From NCBI GenBank assembly GCA_030998015.1, contig JARWMV010000239.1, positions 558,001-622,000 on the forward strand: a DNA stretch of 64,000 nucleotides, given 5' to 3'. Positions 1 to 11,900 of this stretch are shown here, one piece after another (positions within the stretch are counted from its first letter, which is position 1; every line of letters begins with the position of its first letter). Under the pieces are notes generated by a model, which was not told where the DNA came from, searched no databases, and worked only from the letters and a program-made list of their open reading frames with translations. This stretch comes from Ceratorhiza oryzae-sativae (taxonomy: Eukaryota; Basidiomycota; Agaricomycetes; Cantharellales; Ceratobasidiaceae). The position numbers and the translations under genes are program-made.

Positions 1-977
1 ATGGCTATTATACTTTCGGCATGACCACTCAAGCCTTAGCGAATAAAGTTCTTCAATGCGCGAGCAACAGTATGTTTACGTGTCCATAGCAAAAATAGAA
101 CTTGTCTTGCGAGTGTACTGAACCCTCTCAAGTTTCGCCCAAACCATAGTCAACACAGCGGGCCGCTCATCCCGATTGTTCTAAAGCGAGATTTTCGACG
201 GTTTAATGCTACACCAAAATCCTTCAGTACGATGCAGATAGGATCGCTGAGTATTTTCCGCTGCATGTGGGATTATCCGGCAAGGGGACCTGGTACCTGG
301 AATGATTTCGCTAGGTCGCTAATACACTGAGATGATCATGAATAGCACGATAGCACGGCGAATCATGATGTTATATGCACATTCATGCACGCGCGCATTC
401 GCCTAGGATCAAAGCGTGCGCACAAATAAGATCATGAGTAGTTCAGAGGTGGAACCTTGTGGTAATGTCAACTGTCATCCTTACCAAACCTCCCGACATC
501 AACATTGCCCGACGTTAGAAATTATTATCAAATTGTACATCGTGGAGACATTTTTGGGCTTTACAGGTCGATTTACGGTGAGATACCAACGCATCGTATA
601 TGGGGTTGAATGAAAATACTTTCTATACGCATGCATCTCATCTCATATCGCATAATCCCAGCACACCATGCCGAAGCACAAACGGGAAACATTCGAATAC
701 CTCTCGGATTTATGATGCGTCCCGGATCATGTCCCGCGAAAGCCGTGCCCAATCTGGATACTACGGAAGCGAGCGGAACATGATATCATACGGGAAGGAA
801 CAAATGCCTCAGATGAGCGCTTTCAATATAGAAAGCAAACTGCGGCGGGAAGCTCAGCGGTATATAACCAGGCTGCCCAGAGCCAGTCCACACCAGCTCA
901 CTCAGCAGCATTTCATTCAATCCCACCTCATTACCACCTACCTCTCTCTCACTCTTATTCTTATTCATTCCCCAATC
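1..977. other. Gene-free 5' flank
   Basis: No open frame here resembles a known protein. The open frame running from 600 into the first gene is only an in-frame upstream extension. Its residues before position 978 are low-complexity and the natural ATG at 978 follows a C/T-rich leader typical of fungal 5' UTRs. The stretch most likely holds the promoter and leader of the acetyltransferase gene. Confidence 0.5.
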
Positions 978-1664
978 ATGTCTTCTCCTCGCTCTGAGTA
1001 CTCTGACGTCTCCATCAACTCTGTCGACTTTGACGCTTCAAGTGTGGTAAGCTGCGCGCTCAAGCGTCGGTTGCTCTGCCTAAACCAACATCCATGCTCC
1101 TAGACCTACCGCGCCATGATCACTCGCGACATGCCAGTGGTGGAGAAGCTCCACGTAAGCCAAGCTCGCAACTCGCCTAAACCCCCGTTTTAGACGTTAA
1201 CAAATAACACCACACAGTACGAACTTGTTGGACAGCGGCTCCCTCGCATGTTCTTGCATCAATCGCTCTACCATACTCACCGGCGTACGATGGTGGCGGA
1301 GCTTCCGGTTAACGGAAAGCCTGAAGTTATTGGCTTTGTCTCGGCCCACGTCACCACCAAGCCCGACTGGCCCAGCGTCCAAGAGCCCGAGGTTGACCTG
1401 CTCACGCTCGGCGTACGCCCCGAGTACCGCCGCCATCACGTTGCTGATGAACTCATCCGTGCTGTCACCGCGTCCCTGGTTACTACTTGCCAGGTCAAGG
1501 CCGGCGAGGCTGGAGCTCTCGTCCACGCCGATATTCGTTGTGGACATATCAACCGCGCTTTCTTCGAGCGCGGAATGTCCTGGTCGGAGGACAAGGAGTT
1601 CCAAAAGACTCTCCCCTGGGCTCGTTCCGACGCCACCCGCTTCGTGACCCGTATCCTGGTCTAG
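978..1664 (+). CDS. GNAT-family N-acetyltransferase
   Basis: Three exons (978-1046, 1104-1154, 1218-1664) with GT-AG introns of 57 and 63 nt encode 188 residues. The GNAT fold is visible. A strand and loop with VIGFVSAHV is followed by VDLLTLGVRPEYRRHHVADEL, where RPEYRRHHVA stands at the acetyl-CoA pyrophosphate-binding loop (family consensus Q/R-x-x-G-x-G/A). The second conserved Gly of that loop is replaced by Val, as some GNATs tolerate. The pattern hydrophobic-TLGV-R-P-x-Y-R-R resembles the protein N-terminal acetyltransferases NAA50/NAA60 more than small-molecule acetylases, so a protein substrate is possible but unproven. The start at 978 gives a short Ser-rich N-terminus. The gene converges on MED14 with about 215 bp between stops. 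Confidence 0.8.
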
Positions 1665-1881
1665 CGGGCTCGATTCTCCTTATTTATTGAATACACACCT
1701 GTAGACATTGTACGATTGTATTGCATATATGCAACCTCTTAGACACTATTCATTACGCTCGATTGAAAGATGAGATTGAGTACAGAATGGCTATTCGGGG
1801 AAGAAAAATAGAGAAGACTACATGCGGCTTTAAATAAACGTATGTGATACAATAACTTAGCACAATAGGACGCATCATCAA

Positions 1882-4800
1882 TCACCCAGGTCCCGGATCC
1901 CGCATGGACAGAACTTTGAGCACAAGCACCACAAACATTACTCCAATATTCTCGATACCTGAACCTCGCTCGTCGAACGATATCAATATTCCTTTGGAGA
2001 GGCTAATCACCGGGCCTAAGCCGGGCCGTTGTTCAGCCACGAGCTGACCCACGATAGCCTCAATGCGGGGTATAGGCGTCAGCACCGAATTTGAACCGGG
2101 CTGAACAGATGGCTGGTTTTGTGCAGTTCGTTCGAGAACTTGGGTCCCATCCAGGATTGCGAGCCGACGTCTACTTAGCAATCGGAAATCAACAGCATAT
2201 CTGAGCCACATGAAAGTGTCAATTATCGTTAAACGCGCCTATGCCGCCAATCACGCTGACATACCTTGAGTCTATCAGGACCCGGTACCACCCGACCGCC
2301 TTGTAGAGGATATCAACCCGCCCATTGACGGTCCCACTAGTGGCCACTCGTTCGACTTCGAGCAATACCGGAAGCGAGTCCCGTAGCAAAGAAGCAAACG
2401 AAGCGATATCGCCAGCAGCGAGGTAATCTTGTAATCTCCGAGTGAAGTGGTCCTCCAAATCCGAGTGTGGATTCCCTAGAGCTGGGATTCTAGTGTTTCC
2501 TTCTCCCCTGTCTAGTCGTGAGAATGAGAGCTGGTAGGAGCCTGCATCGTTGTGTTGATGCAATACGGAAGAGCCTTCGATAGCAGCTGGGCGCCATCGA
2601 ATTGAAAGCGTATAGTCCTGCACTTGAACACTCAGTCAAATATTTTTGGGTAACCATAGTGCAATTTCTTGCCTGGAAGTACTGGAACACAACTTGTTGC
2701 AAATCCGATGACAATAGTTTGACGTCGTTCCACCGCATGGTTTTGTGCATTTTGACGACTATAGGCAAGCGCCTTTAGTCTAGCTCCCGACAGACAATCG
2801 AGGCCAAAATCAATCTCACCTTCACGTGCAATGATAATCAACCTCCGCACACTCGTCCACTCAACCAAGAACGCGGTGATACAGGCGTCTATGTTCTCCG
2901 AGATGAACGTGACCACGTGGGTACGTGTGTTGTAGTAGAGTGTGGGCGTGATCCGTAACACCTCACCCCGATTCTCGCTCTTCTTGCGCAAATCGGACGA
3001 TACTGGCGGCGCACGTTTGAGTCGCACACTTGTGGCCACGCGACACTGAGACTGAAGGTTTGCTTGCCACCACCCGATAACCTCGACCGCGACGTTGTCT
3101 TCAACATCTTGATCCCCGGCCGGCTGGGAGCCTTGTCGGAACAACTCTTTGGCCGAAACAGCCAAGGCAGGGATTGATTGGGAAAGCGGGTAGGTGCGAC
3201 TAGAAGGTGGAGCTGTCGATGATTTGTTATAGGCAATCTGGTAGGGTAACCCAAGACTCCGGAGTTGCGCCTCGATTCGAGCATATGACGCCCGTGCTCT
3301 GCTCAAGTGCGTTAGAAACGGCGTAAGACACGGCCCCATTACGTACCGAGAGTATGCGTGGACATCCCTGAGTGTCTGGGCGTCGATCTCAAAACTGGAA
3401 AGATCATGAACCAGCTCAATACCTGCTCACACGCGAGCCTGGACCAACTTACTCGGGCCGAGGCTGTTCATTTTCCGGCGACGTCAGCGCACCAGCGGAC
3501 ACGGGCTTCTGACGACGTATTGCCTTGATGTCCAACAGTGCTCCGTCCTTCCACACCGAGTAGCCCCCCTCGGTCTCGGTTTCGATGATCGCGTACCTAA
3601 ATCGCCATGCCATATTAGCTCTAGCTCCGTCTCGATGTCAACATAATCACACACCGGAATCCCTCATCGGCGATAATAACCACCACGTCGTGAGAAGGAA
3701 ATCCAGCCAAAGGGGTGAACAAGAAATGTCTAGCCCCTGGCCCGAGCTTTTGTTGCAACACCGTATACCGTGGCGGAAATCCCCGATTTTTCGTGCATCG
3801 ATATCCCAAGAACCGGATTTGCTGTTCCACAGAGTCTGCAACAATCTACATGACAGAATTTCAATACCAATGTCGCAATGGGCTCTGGAGGCTTACGGCA
3901 AACTTGAGTTGCGCTACTTGTTCCCCTAATGCTTGTGGTTGTCGGCTGACAGCCTCTCCAGCTTGCGAAAACTGGCTGATTCGCCTTGGAGACGCCATGT
4001 CCGCAGTGTCCTGGACAATCACGTATCCACTTCGTGGTGCGATTGAGACCATGATTCGCGATTGATAGATCGCAAGCTGGCCACTGTGTCCAAGTGGCTT
4101 GAGGATAGCGTCAGGGACCTGGGTATGCAAGGTGCGAGTGATGGCGTCCGAGTGTTTCCGAACAGCATTGTGGTAAATCGTGGCGAAATTGAGAGCGGAA
4201 GGATCCTGCGAGCGCAATGTATCACTACGCTGTGCATCACAAAGGATCCAACGAACATACCACCTGAAGATCTAGTTCATCCCCGGCTCCCGAGGAACGG
4301 TGATACCCAACCAATCTGGCACAGGCTCCCATTTGACTACAAACCGCGCATACTCTGCCTCGTCGCTTGGCTGCAGTACGGCCGCATCGTTACCGGTGCC
4401 GGACGTCGAGGGGTGGTGTGCCCCATGCGAAGCCAGTTTAGATCTCTTTCTAAATCTGTTCGCACCCGATCCGCCCAACTCAGCCCTCCGCTTGTTCGGG
4501 GTACAGGCGGCTGTGGCTGCGCCAGAGGGACTGGACCGGCTCGTGTCCTACTTCTGTTCGTACGAGCGCGTTCTCGTTCTCGTCCCCGCTCTCTAGCTTG
4601 CTCTCGCCGTTGCGATTCACTAGTCACTTCAATCGTGATCGTGATTTCGCCCCCGTGGGGAGGAAGCTGGAACTCTGGCTTTCCTGGCATCCCAGGGCGG
4701 CGATTTTTTGTCCTGAGGGAAGAAGGTTAGTCAAGTCCAATCGCTCGGGATGTCACTTACACCCAGTATAATACCCGTATTGATCTACGATCACGGGCCA

Positions 4801-6022
4801 GTTCAACTGTCAAGACGTCGGCAAACCCTACAGTGCGCATAAGCATAGCCTGCGCGTGCAGTATCTCGAGTTGATAAGTGAGTGATAATAATTCTGAAAA
4901 AAGTCTCAACAAACTAAACGGGGAATCGAGCGCTGGAATCACTCACGTAGGAAATTGAACGCTCGAACAAGTGGCGCATCGACAATATCACTATTCCGGG
5001 CTATGCTCTCGAGGTCGTTTTCTGGCGTTATTAGTTCAATTCGTTGGTTGTGTACTCTTGCAAGTAGCAGATTAATATCCCGCTGGATTTCCATTCGCAT
5101 CGGTTTGGGCAGTATTCGCGGGAATTCTACAACACACAGTTAACAGTTGTACACCAACCAGTTGTCGCTCCTGGTGCTCACGGTTAACAATATTGGGTTC
5201 CCCTTTCACCTCGAATAGGAACTCCATGTCCGCACACCACCAAGGATCGACCAGTGTTCCTCCCAACACCGTGAAAGACGCTGCAAATCGACCGGGTACA
5301 GTAAAGTACACTCGTCCATCGGCTAGTATATTTGTTAGCACACCTGAACGTGCTGTAACCTCCAATTCCTAACTCACCAACGCGGTACGCGCTCATCTCC
5401 AACGGCACAATCTCTTTTGTTCGTAACCTCAACCGAATGGTCGAATTCGTGTCCCTCATAATCTTCGCCACTTCTTCCCTGGACATGGGCTTTTGTGGCG
5501 CGTAGAGTTCTTTGGTCATCGCCGGTAATCTCTTGTACGTTCCTGACCCAAGCACATCCAACGCAGTGAGCAAATCGGCGTTCCGCAAACGCAACGAGCC
5601 AAGCGCGCCCGCAATGGCCGCCAGATGAGTCGAAGCGCCCTGAAGCTGCTCGCCCGCTCGATTGCAATACTGCATAATGTCGAGACACGTCTGAATGGCC
5701 TTGGCATTCTCCGCCCACTTGGTGGCGACATACATCTTGACAAAGCCCTTGCGGGTGGTCAAGCAATACTGGAAAATGTGCCGTTTTCGGTCATGGTCCG
5801 CTTGGCTCGGCAAGCTAGAGAAGGGACTCGGCAGGTCAACGGGCTGGTCAATTCAACTCCGTGAACGGTTGACACCCACGTTTCTGCCATATTCCCGAGT
5901 TCAGCGTACGCATGCTGGACGAGTCTCGACACCGCGAGCCCGAGCGGGACTTGGCCCTGGTACGTCTTCGGCAACGCCTCCTCGAGCACCCGGTCGTCCA
6001 CGGGGCTCATGACCTGCACCAT
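1882..6022 (-). CDS. MED14: Mediator complex subunit 14 (Rgr1/MED14)
   Basis: Many short exons on the minus strand encode a protein of roughly 1,000 residues. The N-terminal part is diagnostic of MED14. It has the helical stretch GQVPLGLAVSRLVQHAYAEL, then TTRKGFVKMYVATKWAENA, then RNADLLTALDVLGSGTYKRLP and the VGG/KWEP-type beta regions further on (VVKWEPVPDWLG). MED14 is the backbone that joins the head, middle and tail modules of Mediator in RNA polymerase II transcription. A phase-0 intron near 4540-4620 restores an open frame through an Arg/Glu-rich stretch that otherwise looks coding in another frame. The last exon ends at 1882 after an intron spliced Ser-Arg|Tyr-Ala near 2210. The ATG at 6022 is the first in frame. 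An open frame up to about 6210 in the register one base away suggests that the true N-terminus lies further upstream. Confidence 0.88.
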
Positions 6023-7445
6023 CTGGTTGCCCCATCCCCACCTCCGACACCGTTTGGGAGCAAGACACCATTGCCATTGGCCGTTGTTTGGATAGGGCTG
6101 CAGATTGCTTGCTTGTGCTGTCGCGGTGTATTCGGATCTTTAGTGAATGGGATGAATTCGAGCGTTGTTCGGGGTCGTGCATCACCATTCACCGATGGGT
6201 TTGGCGACTAGCAACGCAGGGCAGAAAGTCTATGTGAAAACAAGCGACCAGAAAGTCGTGTTTGGGTATCAATCCCAGGCAGAGATATATGTTGATAGTA
6301 AAGTCGTTTCAAGATGCGCTCGACAGCGAACAAAACCCCGGCGGCGCTCTGACTGGTTTGGCCGAGAACAAAGAAAGATCAGCCATCCGCGCCTCAATCA
6401 GTCTAGCGAATACTCGCACCTCGACCAACGGAATTTTAATTCCTGCTATCGAGTGCAAAAAGGCCAAGCAAAAGGAGAGACGAATTGGTCAATCGTGATG
6501 CTTGGTGCAGGAACCGTGGTGGCTGATGAGACGAACTTTCACAAGCGCCGAGCGTTTGCTGTATTCCGGCTCGCTGACGGCATGACCCCCGGGTTGTCGG
6601 TTTCAGCCCCGGACCTGGCCCAGACGGTCTTCCCAGAAGTTTCGACAGCGTATGTCGCTTGCATGTGGTCGACCGTGCCTCCCTTGTCTCCAGGATGAAT
6701 GCTCGGCCGCGGCTAGATGCAACATAAGAACAGGAACCTCGCCAGCGTATGAATAGCCCGGCATTTACCACTTGTGCCAGATGAATATAGCGATGACCCT
6801 GTCATTGGGAGTATTCCCTTTTGGAGGCCACCCGAACGTGTCTCCCCCAATTTCGCCTGCTATGACCGAGAAGGTACCGAAGAAGGGATACGAACCGCAA
6901 ACTCTCGAGGCGCATATAGGCGCATCTCCATACAACACTGTTCACATGGTCTGGGGCTGAGCGGAACGACGCTAACGGGGTAGTAGATCATTGTATACCT
7001 CCCATGTATCGCGCCGTGATCAGCATCTTCTCAGTTATCGCTGCCAGGACATCGCTCTGAATAGAGTAAAATCAAGAATTGCATTACAAGTACACCAAAG
7101 GAACAGACACCATAACGCGAAACGCGTTCAAATTCATCCGACGATAGCGAGTAAAAAGAAAAACCGGGCGGAGTGGGAAAAAACCCACCCCTGTGAAACA
7201 AATATAAACAAGGTTGAAGTTAAAGGCAATCAGAAAGCACGAGACAGGATGGCATGGGGTGAAGGGCAACACAAAATCTGTGGGGGGATGTGGGGTGTGG
7301 GGAGCGGGTGTGTAAGTGGAACAGACAGACAAGTAACCGAACCTGGCGATAAAATAAATAAACAACGAGGCAGAGCAAAAAAAAAGTAAAAAAGTAGAGT
7401 ATAAAAGAACAGAGCAAACCATAGGCCAGATAAATCCAAACATGT
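6023..7445. other. Intergenic, MED14 5' side and 3' UTR of next gene
   Basis: Positions 6023 to about 6210 probably contain further N-terminal MED14 coding sequence in a shifted frame. The remainder has only short unrelated open frames on both strands. Positions 7080-7440 are A-rich on the plus strand, that is T-rich in the direction of the upstream minus-strand gene, which fits a 3' UTR and polyadenylation region. Confidence 0.45.
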
Positions 7446-8917
7446 CTAATAATCAACATTCATTCCGTCTGCGCCGCGATACCCACCGCGCGTCGATCCA
7501 TACTCCCACAGCAAACTCCGCCCGAACCCGACGAGATGCGCCATGCCCGCACCGGACAATATCGGCCACGCCCACACACCCTCGCCACGCACACAGGCCT
7601 CGACATCCACCTCTAGCCCGTCGTCGCTAAGCCGCACAAAGCCAGCATCGCCCACGGCTTCGTCGAGCGCGCCAAGAGTAGTTGTCATACAGATTTGGTG
7701 TGTACGAGGGAAGTGGGTGTGCATAAATGACGCATTGAGCAACGCGTGAGCATTAGCGATTGCCAGCTGAGATTGGATATACTGTCCGCTATGCTTGAGA
7801 ATATTCGGAAGGTAGAATTCTGGAAGCGGACGGTGTGAAGGCGGTTGTTGCTGTTGCTGTGTTGCTTGCGCCGGAGGGACCGGACTTCTCGATGTGGTAG
7901 GCGCTGGAGAAGGTACATGCGAAGGGGGTGTAGGGTGATTGGGAGTCCCAGCTGCGTTTGGGTTGGGTGTCGCGCCTGCATTGGGGTTAACGTTTAAGTT
8001 CGATGGGCTCGGGTTCTGAGCCGGTGGTTGGATGATGAGGCCCTTGGTTGCTTCTCGGATTTGAGACATGTGGAAGTATGTCATTTTGTTGAGGACGAGA
8101 GCCTCAAGAAGAATGCTGGGGTAGCCAATGAGCTTTGAATGCCGAGGGATGACATATAGCACTTACAGCATCCCGTACACCCCGCGTGCCGCGGGGTCTG
8201 TGTCCTTGGACCAGCCGACCTTGCACGCGCTGACGAGCCCCTCGAGCGTTCGCCAGGTGTTGACCTCGACAAACGAATAGACTGAGCCCCTGTGTGATCG
8301 CTGGCGGTCCTCGGCCCAGAAGACATAGGCAAAGTGCAAGACTGAGTCGGTTAATTCCATGAGTCCGAGGCGGCTGGAGCGCAGCTCTCCGCGCTTGCGG
8401 CCGTCGCCAGAGCGCTTGAATAGCTTTGCCCGTTCCTTGTACAGGGGGACGATGCGCGCCAATTCGGCTGGAGTCAGGGCCGGTCGGCGGGGAGGCACTG
8501 CCGGAGGGGTGTGAGTCGACTGGCTGGACGGGGTGCTGGCGCGGTCGGTCTCGGGCGAGATTCGCCGGCGCTGGGAGGGCGGGGCGGGGGAGGCCGGAGG
8601 CGAGGGGGGCAACGTCGGGGAGAGCGGGCGAGGGATATCATTGAGCAACTAGAGTAGTGATGCGGACGGTCAGTGCCGGATTAAGAGCGTTGATGGATTA
8701 GCACGTGGACGACTGCATTTGCGGAAGGGGGAGGCCAAGTGAATTGGAGCGGGGGATGGCTCACCTCGAGCGTATGGCGGAGCTCCTGCTCGGTGAACTT
8801 TCTGCTCGACGGCGAAAGCGCGGTCAGCGTCACGGCGCAGGGGGCTGATGCGGGCTAATGGACTTGCCTCTTCCGGCCAGAAGGCGGCTGGGATGATCGG
8901 GATGAGGTGGAGCTCAT
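7446..8917 (-). CDS. Uncharacterised nuclear-type protein, possible AF4/AFF C-terminal homology domain
   Basis: Four exons (8917-8868, 8801-8765, 8648-8167, 8115-7446) encode 412 residues. The start MSSTSSRSSQ is followed by the basic patch SGRKRKFTEQELRHTLE, which could be a nuclear localisation signal, then a Pro/Ser-rich linker. Next comes a helical block of about 130 residues (LYKERAKLFKRSGDGRKRGE, LMELTDSVLHFAYVFWAED, GMLILLEALVLNKMTYFHMS). A Pro/Asn/Gln-rich segment with QQQQQ follows, and a final helical block contains HSGQYIQSQLAIANAHALL. The helical block has the size and residue pattern of the AF4/FMR2 C-terminal homology domain, but I see this only by eye. The first intron has a GC donor (AG|GCAAGT) and an acceptor ending CAG. 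Without that splice the basic N-terminus would be out of frame. Confidence 0.7.
8807..8867 (-). other. GC-AG intron (approximate bounds)
   Basis: The donor is AG|GCAAGT, a strong match to the GC-AG donor consensus. The acceptor CAG ends at 8802. Joining the exons turns a split codon into Arg and continues KFTEQEL. No GT donor nearby keeps the frame. Confidence 0.7.
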
Positions 8918-11900
8918 GGCGACGGGGGCAAGAACGACAGTGTGGTCGATGCGAGAGAGAGATCTGTGCTGGAGAAGGGGCTGGGTCCGACACCGAGGGT
9001 CCGTACCGTTCGAGTTGGTGTCTCAGCACGAGAGATCCGCAACCGCAGCGTGCGAGCGAGCGAGTGGGCGTCGCCGAGGCAGCGTCGAGGACGGAGGCTA
9101 TCAGCACAGGCACGGGCACCAGCGTATGCGGCCCTGGGGTGTTGCCGAGTTGCTCGTCGTCGTCGTCGTTGCTGGCAGTTGATCGGTCGGTCCAGATCTC
9201 AGCCAACCGAAACATGAGTTGGCGCTTCTCAGGAAGCCCCTCCGTTGAGTGGCGGTGCCGGTGCTTTCACCCAAGTCTGTTGGCATGTCCTCGTTCTGGC
9301 GTAAATTGACGCCGCTCGTCGCCTTGCACACCTTGGGCTGTGCAGTGGGCCCGGTTTTCATTGTCGGCCTACGTTCGCGCTATCATCACCAGATCTACTT
9401 GATACCGCATATATCCAGAGCATTCCGTCTATGGTCATCCAGCAACGACCCCGGTACCTGTGGCCGGAACCTTTGTCGGCATTAATCTTAGGCTGATTCC
9501 TCCAACAATAACTCGCACTGGAGAAAAAACGCAGCCTATTTCATTTGATTTTATGGCAACAATCGCCCTAGCGTTTGACTGGGTCTTTTTCATCTATCCC
9601 AGCAACGATCCAATCGGTTGCCATACGCGCTCGGGCCACACAAAAGTCGGCTCGAGTCGCGTGGTCAGTGAAATCAGAACCTGCGTCCGAGCGCCACCGT
9701 GCTCATCGATGACTCTTGCTCTTCATCCCGTGGTGATTCGACTGGTATTTCACTCTAGTCATTCTGCTTGGGACTATACGAGAGCCTCTATATGATTTAG
9801 GAGACATTCATAGAAGCGCATAGATATGATTGGCATTGAAATGCACGCACCCCGAAGCGGCATAGTTTCTCCTCTGATAAAACGGGACATAAACATGCTC
9901 ATCGCCACGCGTCCGCCACTTCTGACTTTAGACTCAGCTCATCAGGGTTGATCGAAAAACAGGTGGAGCAAGACTCCCGACTTCCCGATAAGTCAAGCGA
10001 TCTTCTTAAACAGGCAGTTTCAGTCGGCACGATGTTCACGTCCGGGCTTTAAAGCGAGCACATTTGGCAACTGAAGATCCCAGACAGCCACATGACACGC
10101 GCCATCGTTTAACGCAAGATAGCAGGTCGTATCCACCAGTGAAGGGCGGAAGGGGTACCACGCTGCCAGTGCCCAGGCCTGGACCAAATCAAGTAGGTGC
10201 TAAGCGGAAAGTTGACCGAGGGCAGGCGACTACATACCAGGCGCTAGTCCTTGTGGCTCCAGCGTTGTGATCAGGATCTTCGTCCGCAGACGCGGGGCGG
10301 GAGCACGCATATATTCGTAGTTCGCCGTATGCCACAGCCGTATTCCAAGCTATTAGATCTATCCATGATTCCCAGTAGCTTCCGCTCGTATATGGACCCC
10401 ACGGCTCAAGTGATGCACACTGCGCATTCCGCAGCTCATGAAAGAAAGCTCAGCGACATGCTAAGCGGCCGCACCGAGCTAGAGCTGTACAGAAACAACT
10501 CAGCACGACTCTTCGGGCATGAGTGCTGAAACCGCCGGCTGTACACTCATGCCGTCATCCGGGGCTCCACGCACGGCCACGAGCGTCTCTTTGAGCCATG
10601 TGCCATAGCCACGCTATTTCATTTCCCTTCCCCTACCACGCGGGATGTAACGTCCACGAACTGGGGCTCAATCGCCATTTGGATTTGGAATGAGTGTGTG
10701 ATCCTAAGTCGAGTTTATATATCAATTGGCCAAGGGAATGCACCAGACTTCCCCATGTCAAGTAAACCTCGGCTTTTTACTCAAAGCATACCTGAGAGCA
10801 TTATGAGTGCAGCCGCCCACTTCAAGACGCAGTGGCATGTCTCTGAATAGGTAAACTAAACCTTAGCGCTTACCGGCCTACTTGAAACGGCGTAATCCCG
10901 AGTTTCCAAATTGTGGAACGTAAAACACGCCATGATCGGCTGCATCTAACCGTGTGCACAAGTTGCTCAGTTTTCAGTCACAACCAGTGCATACATAGCC
11001 TACACAACCGCCGCTATCTCATTGCAACGAGAACCAGTCGGCAAGTGCAAGTGGAGTAGGCTATTCAATTGCGAAAATAGTTGATGAGTGTGTTCTCGAG
11101 CTTCTCGCGACATCCCAACTGAGATGAATCGTGATATCGCATTTGCTTTTTGACCGTTGCAGGTGATTCTGGACTGGGCGCCAGGTCCACTGGGTTCCAG
11201 TTGCATCATTTTAATGTGTGTTTCGTTATGTGTACTCTTTATAGAATATTTTTCTTGCTGTTGACTTGCTGAAACTACGCATGACCATTCATCAGCTCCA
11301 ACCCCGCCTCCAAAAGAAACACAACGAAAATAATGCAAGTTGGGATGTACATCGTCCAAAAATATTCGTAAAAGTTGAGAGTTTGCCGTAGTCATCGCTC
11401 TGCTATTGGATATCTTTACGGAGGCACACCACGTTCGTACATGTATTTTCTCTCTCTAAAAGGATTGATGTGTCACATCGCAGGCGATTGGGAAAAAAAA
11501 TACGAGGACAAACTAGCAATTTACTCAAAGCCTCCGCCTTAATAGTGACGGCGGCTTTTCAGCCAGAGTTGAATACTAAATGAAGCTGTCGCTACCGAGC
11601 GAATTTCGCAAGCCTCTCAAACTCGAAATTGAGCGAGTGCACGAGCCAATTCATCCTGACATGATCACGATCCTACCAAAGAAATGTTGGCACGAATCGA
11701 GCGATTTCGGCTATGCATCTGTTTTTGACAGCTGCTCTCGTACGCAGGTCATTTTCAAAATGTCATTTTCAGCTCCGCTATATTTATTTTTCATCGGCGC
11801 CGACTTCTGATTGAAAGATGCGATTAAGACCGGTGCCGAAAAATTATGTCGTGGTACCTGCTCCCAAACGGTCTATTCGCTTGCCATTCTGCCATCATGT

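Noticed and set aside
4062..4730. Plus-strand open frame of 222 codons inside MED14
   Set aside because: Antisense shadow of MED14 exons. The minus-strand product matches MED14 throughout.
6165..6698. Plus-strand open frame of 177 codons near the MED14 start
   Set aside because: No domain, no exon chain, and it overlaps probable MED14 upstream coding sequence on the other strand.
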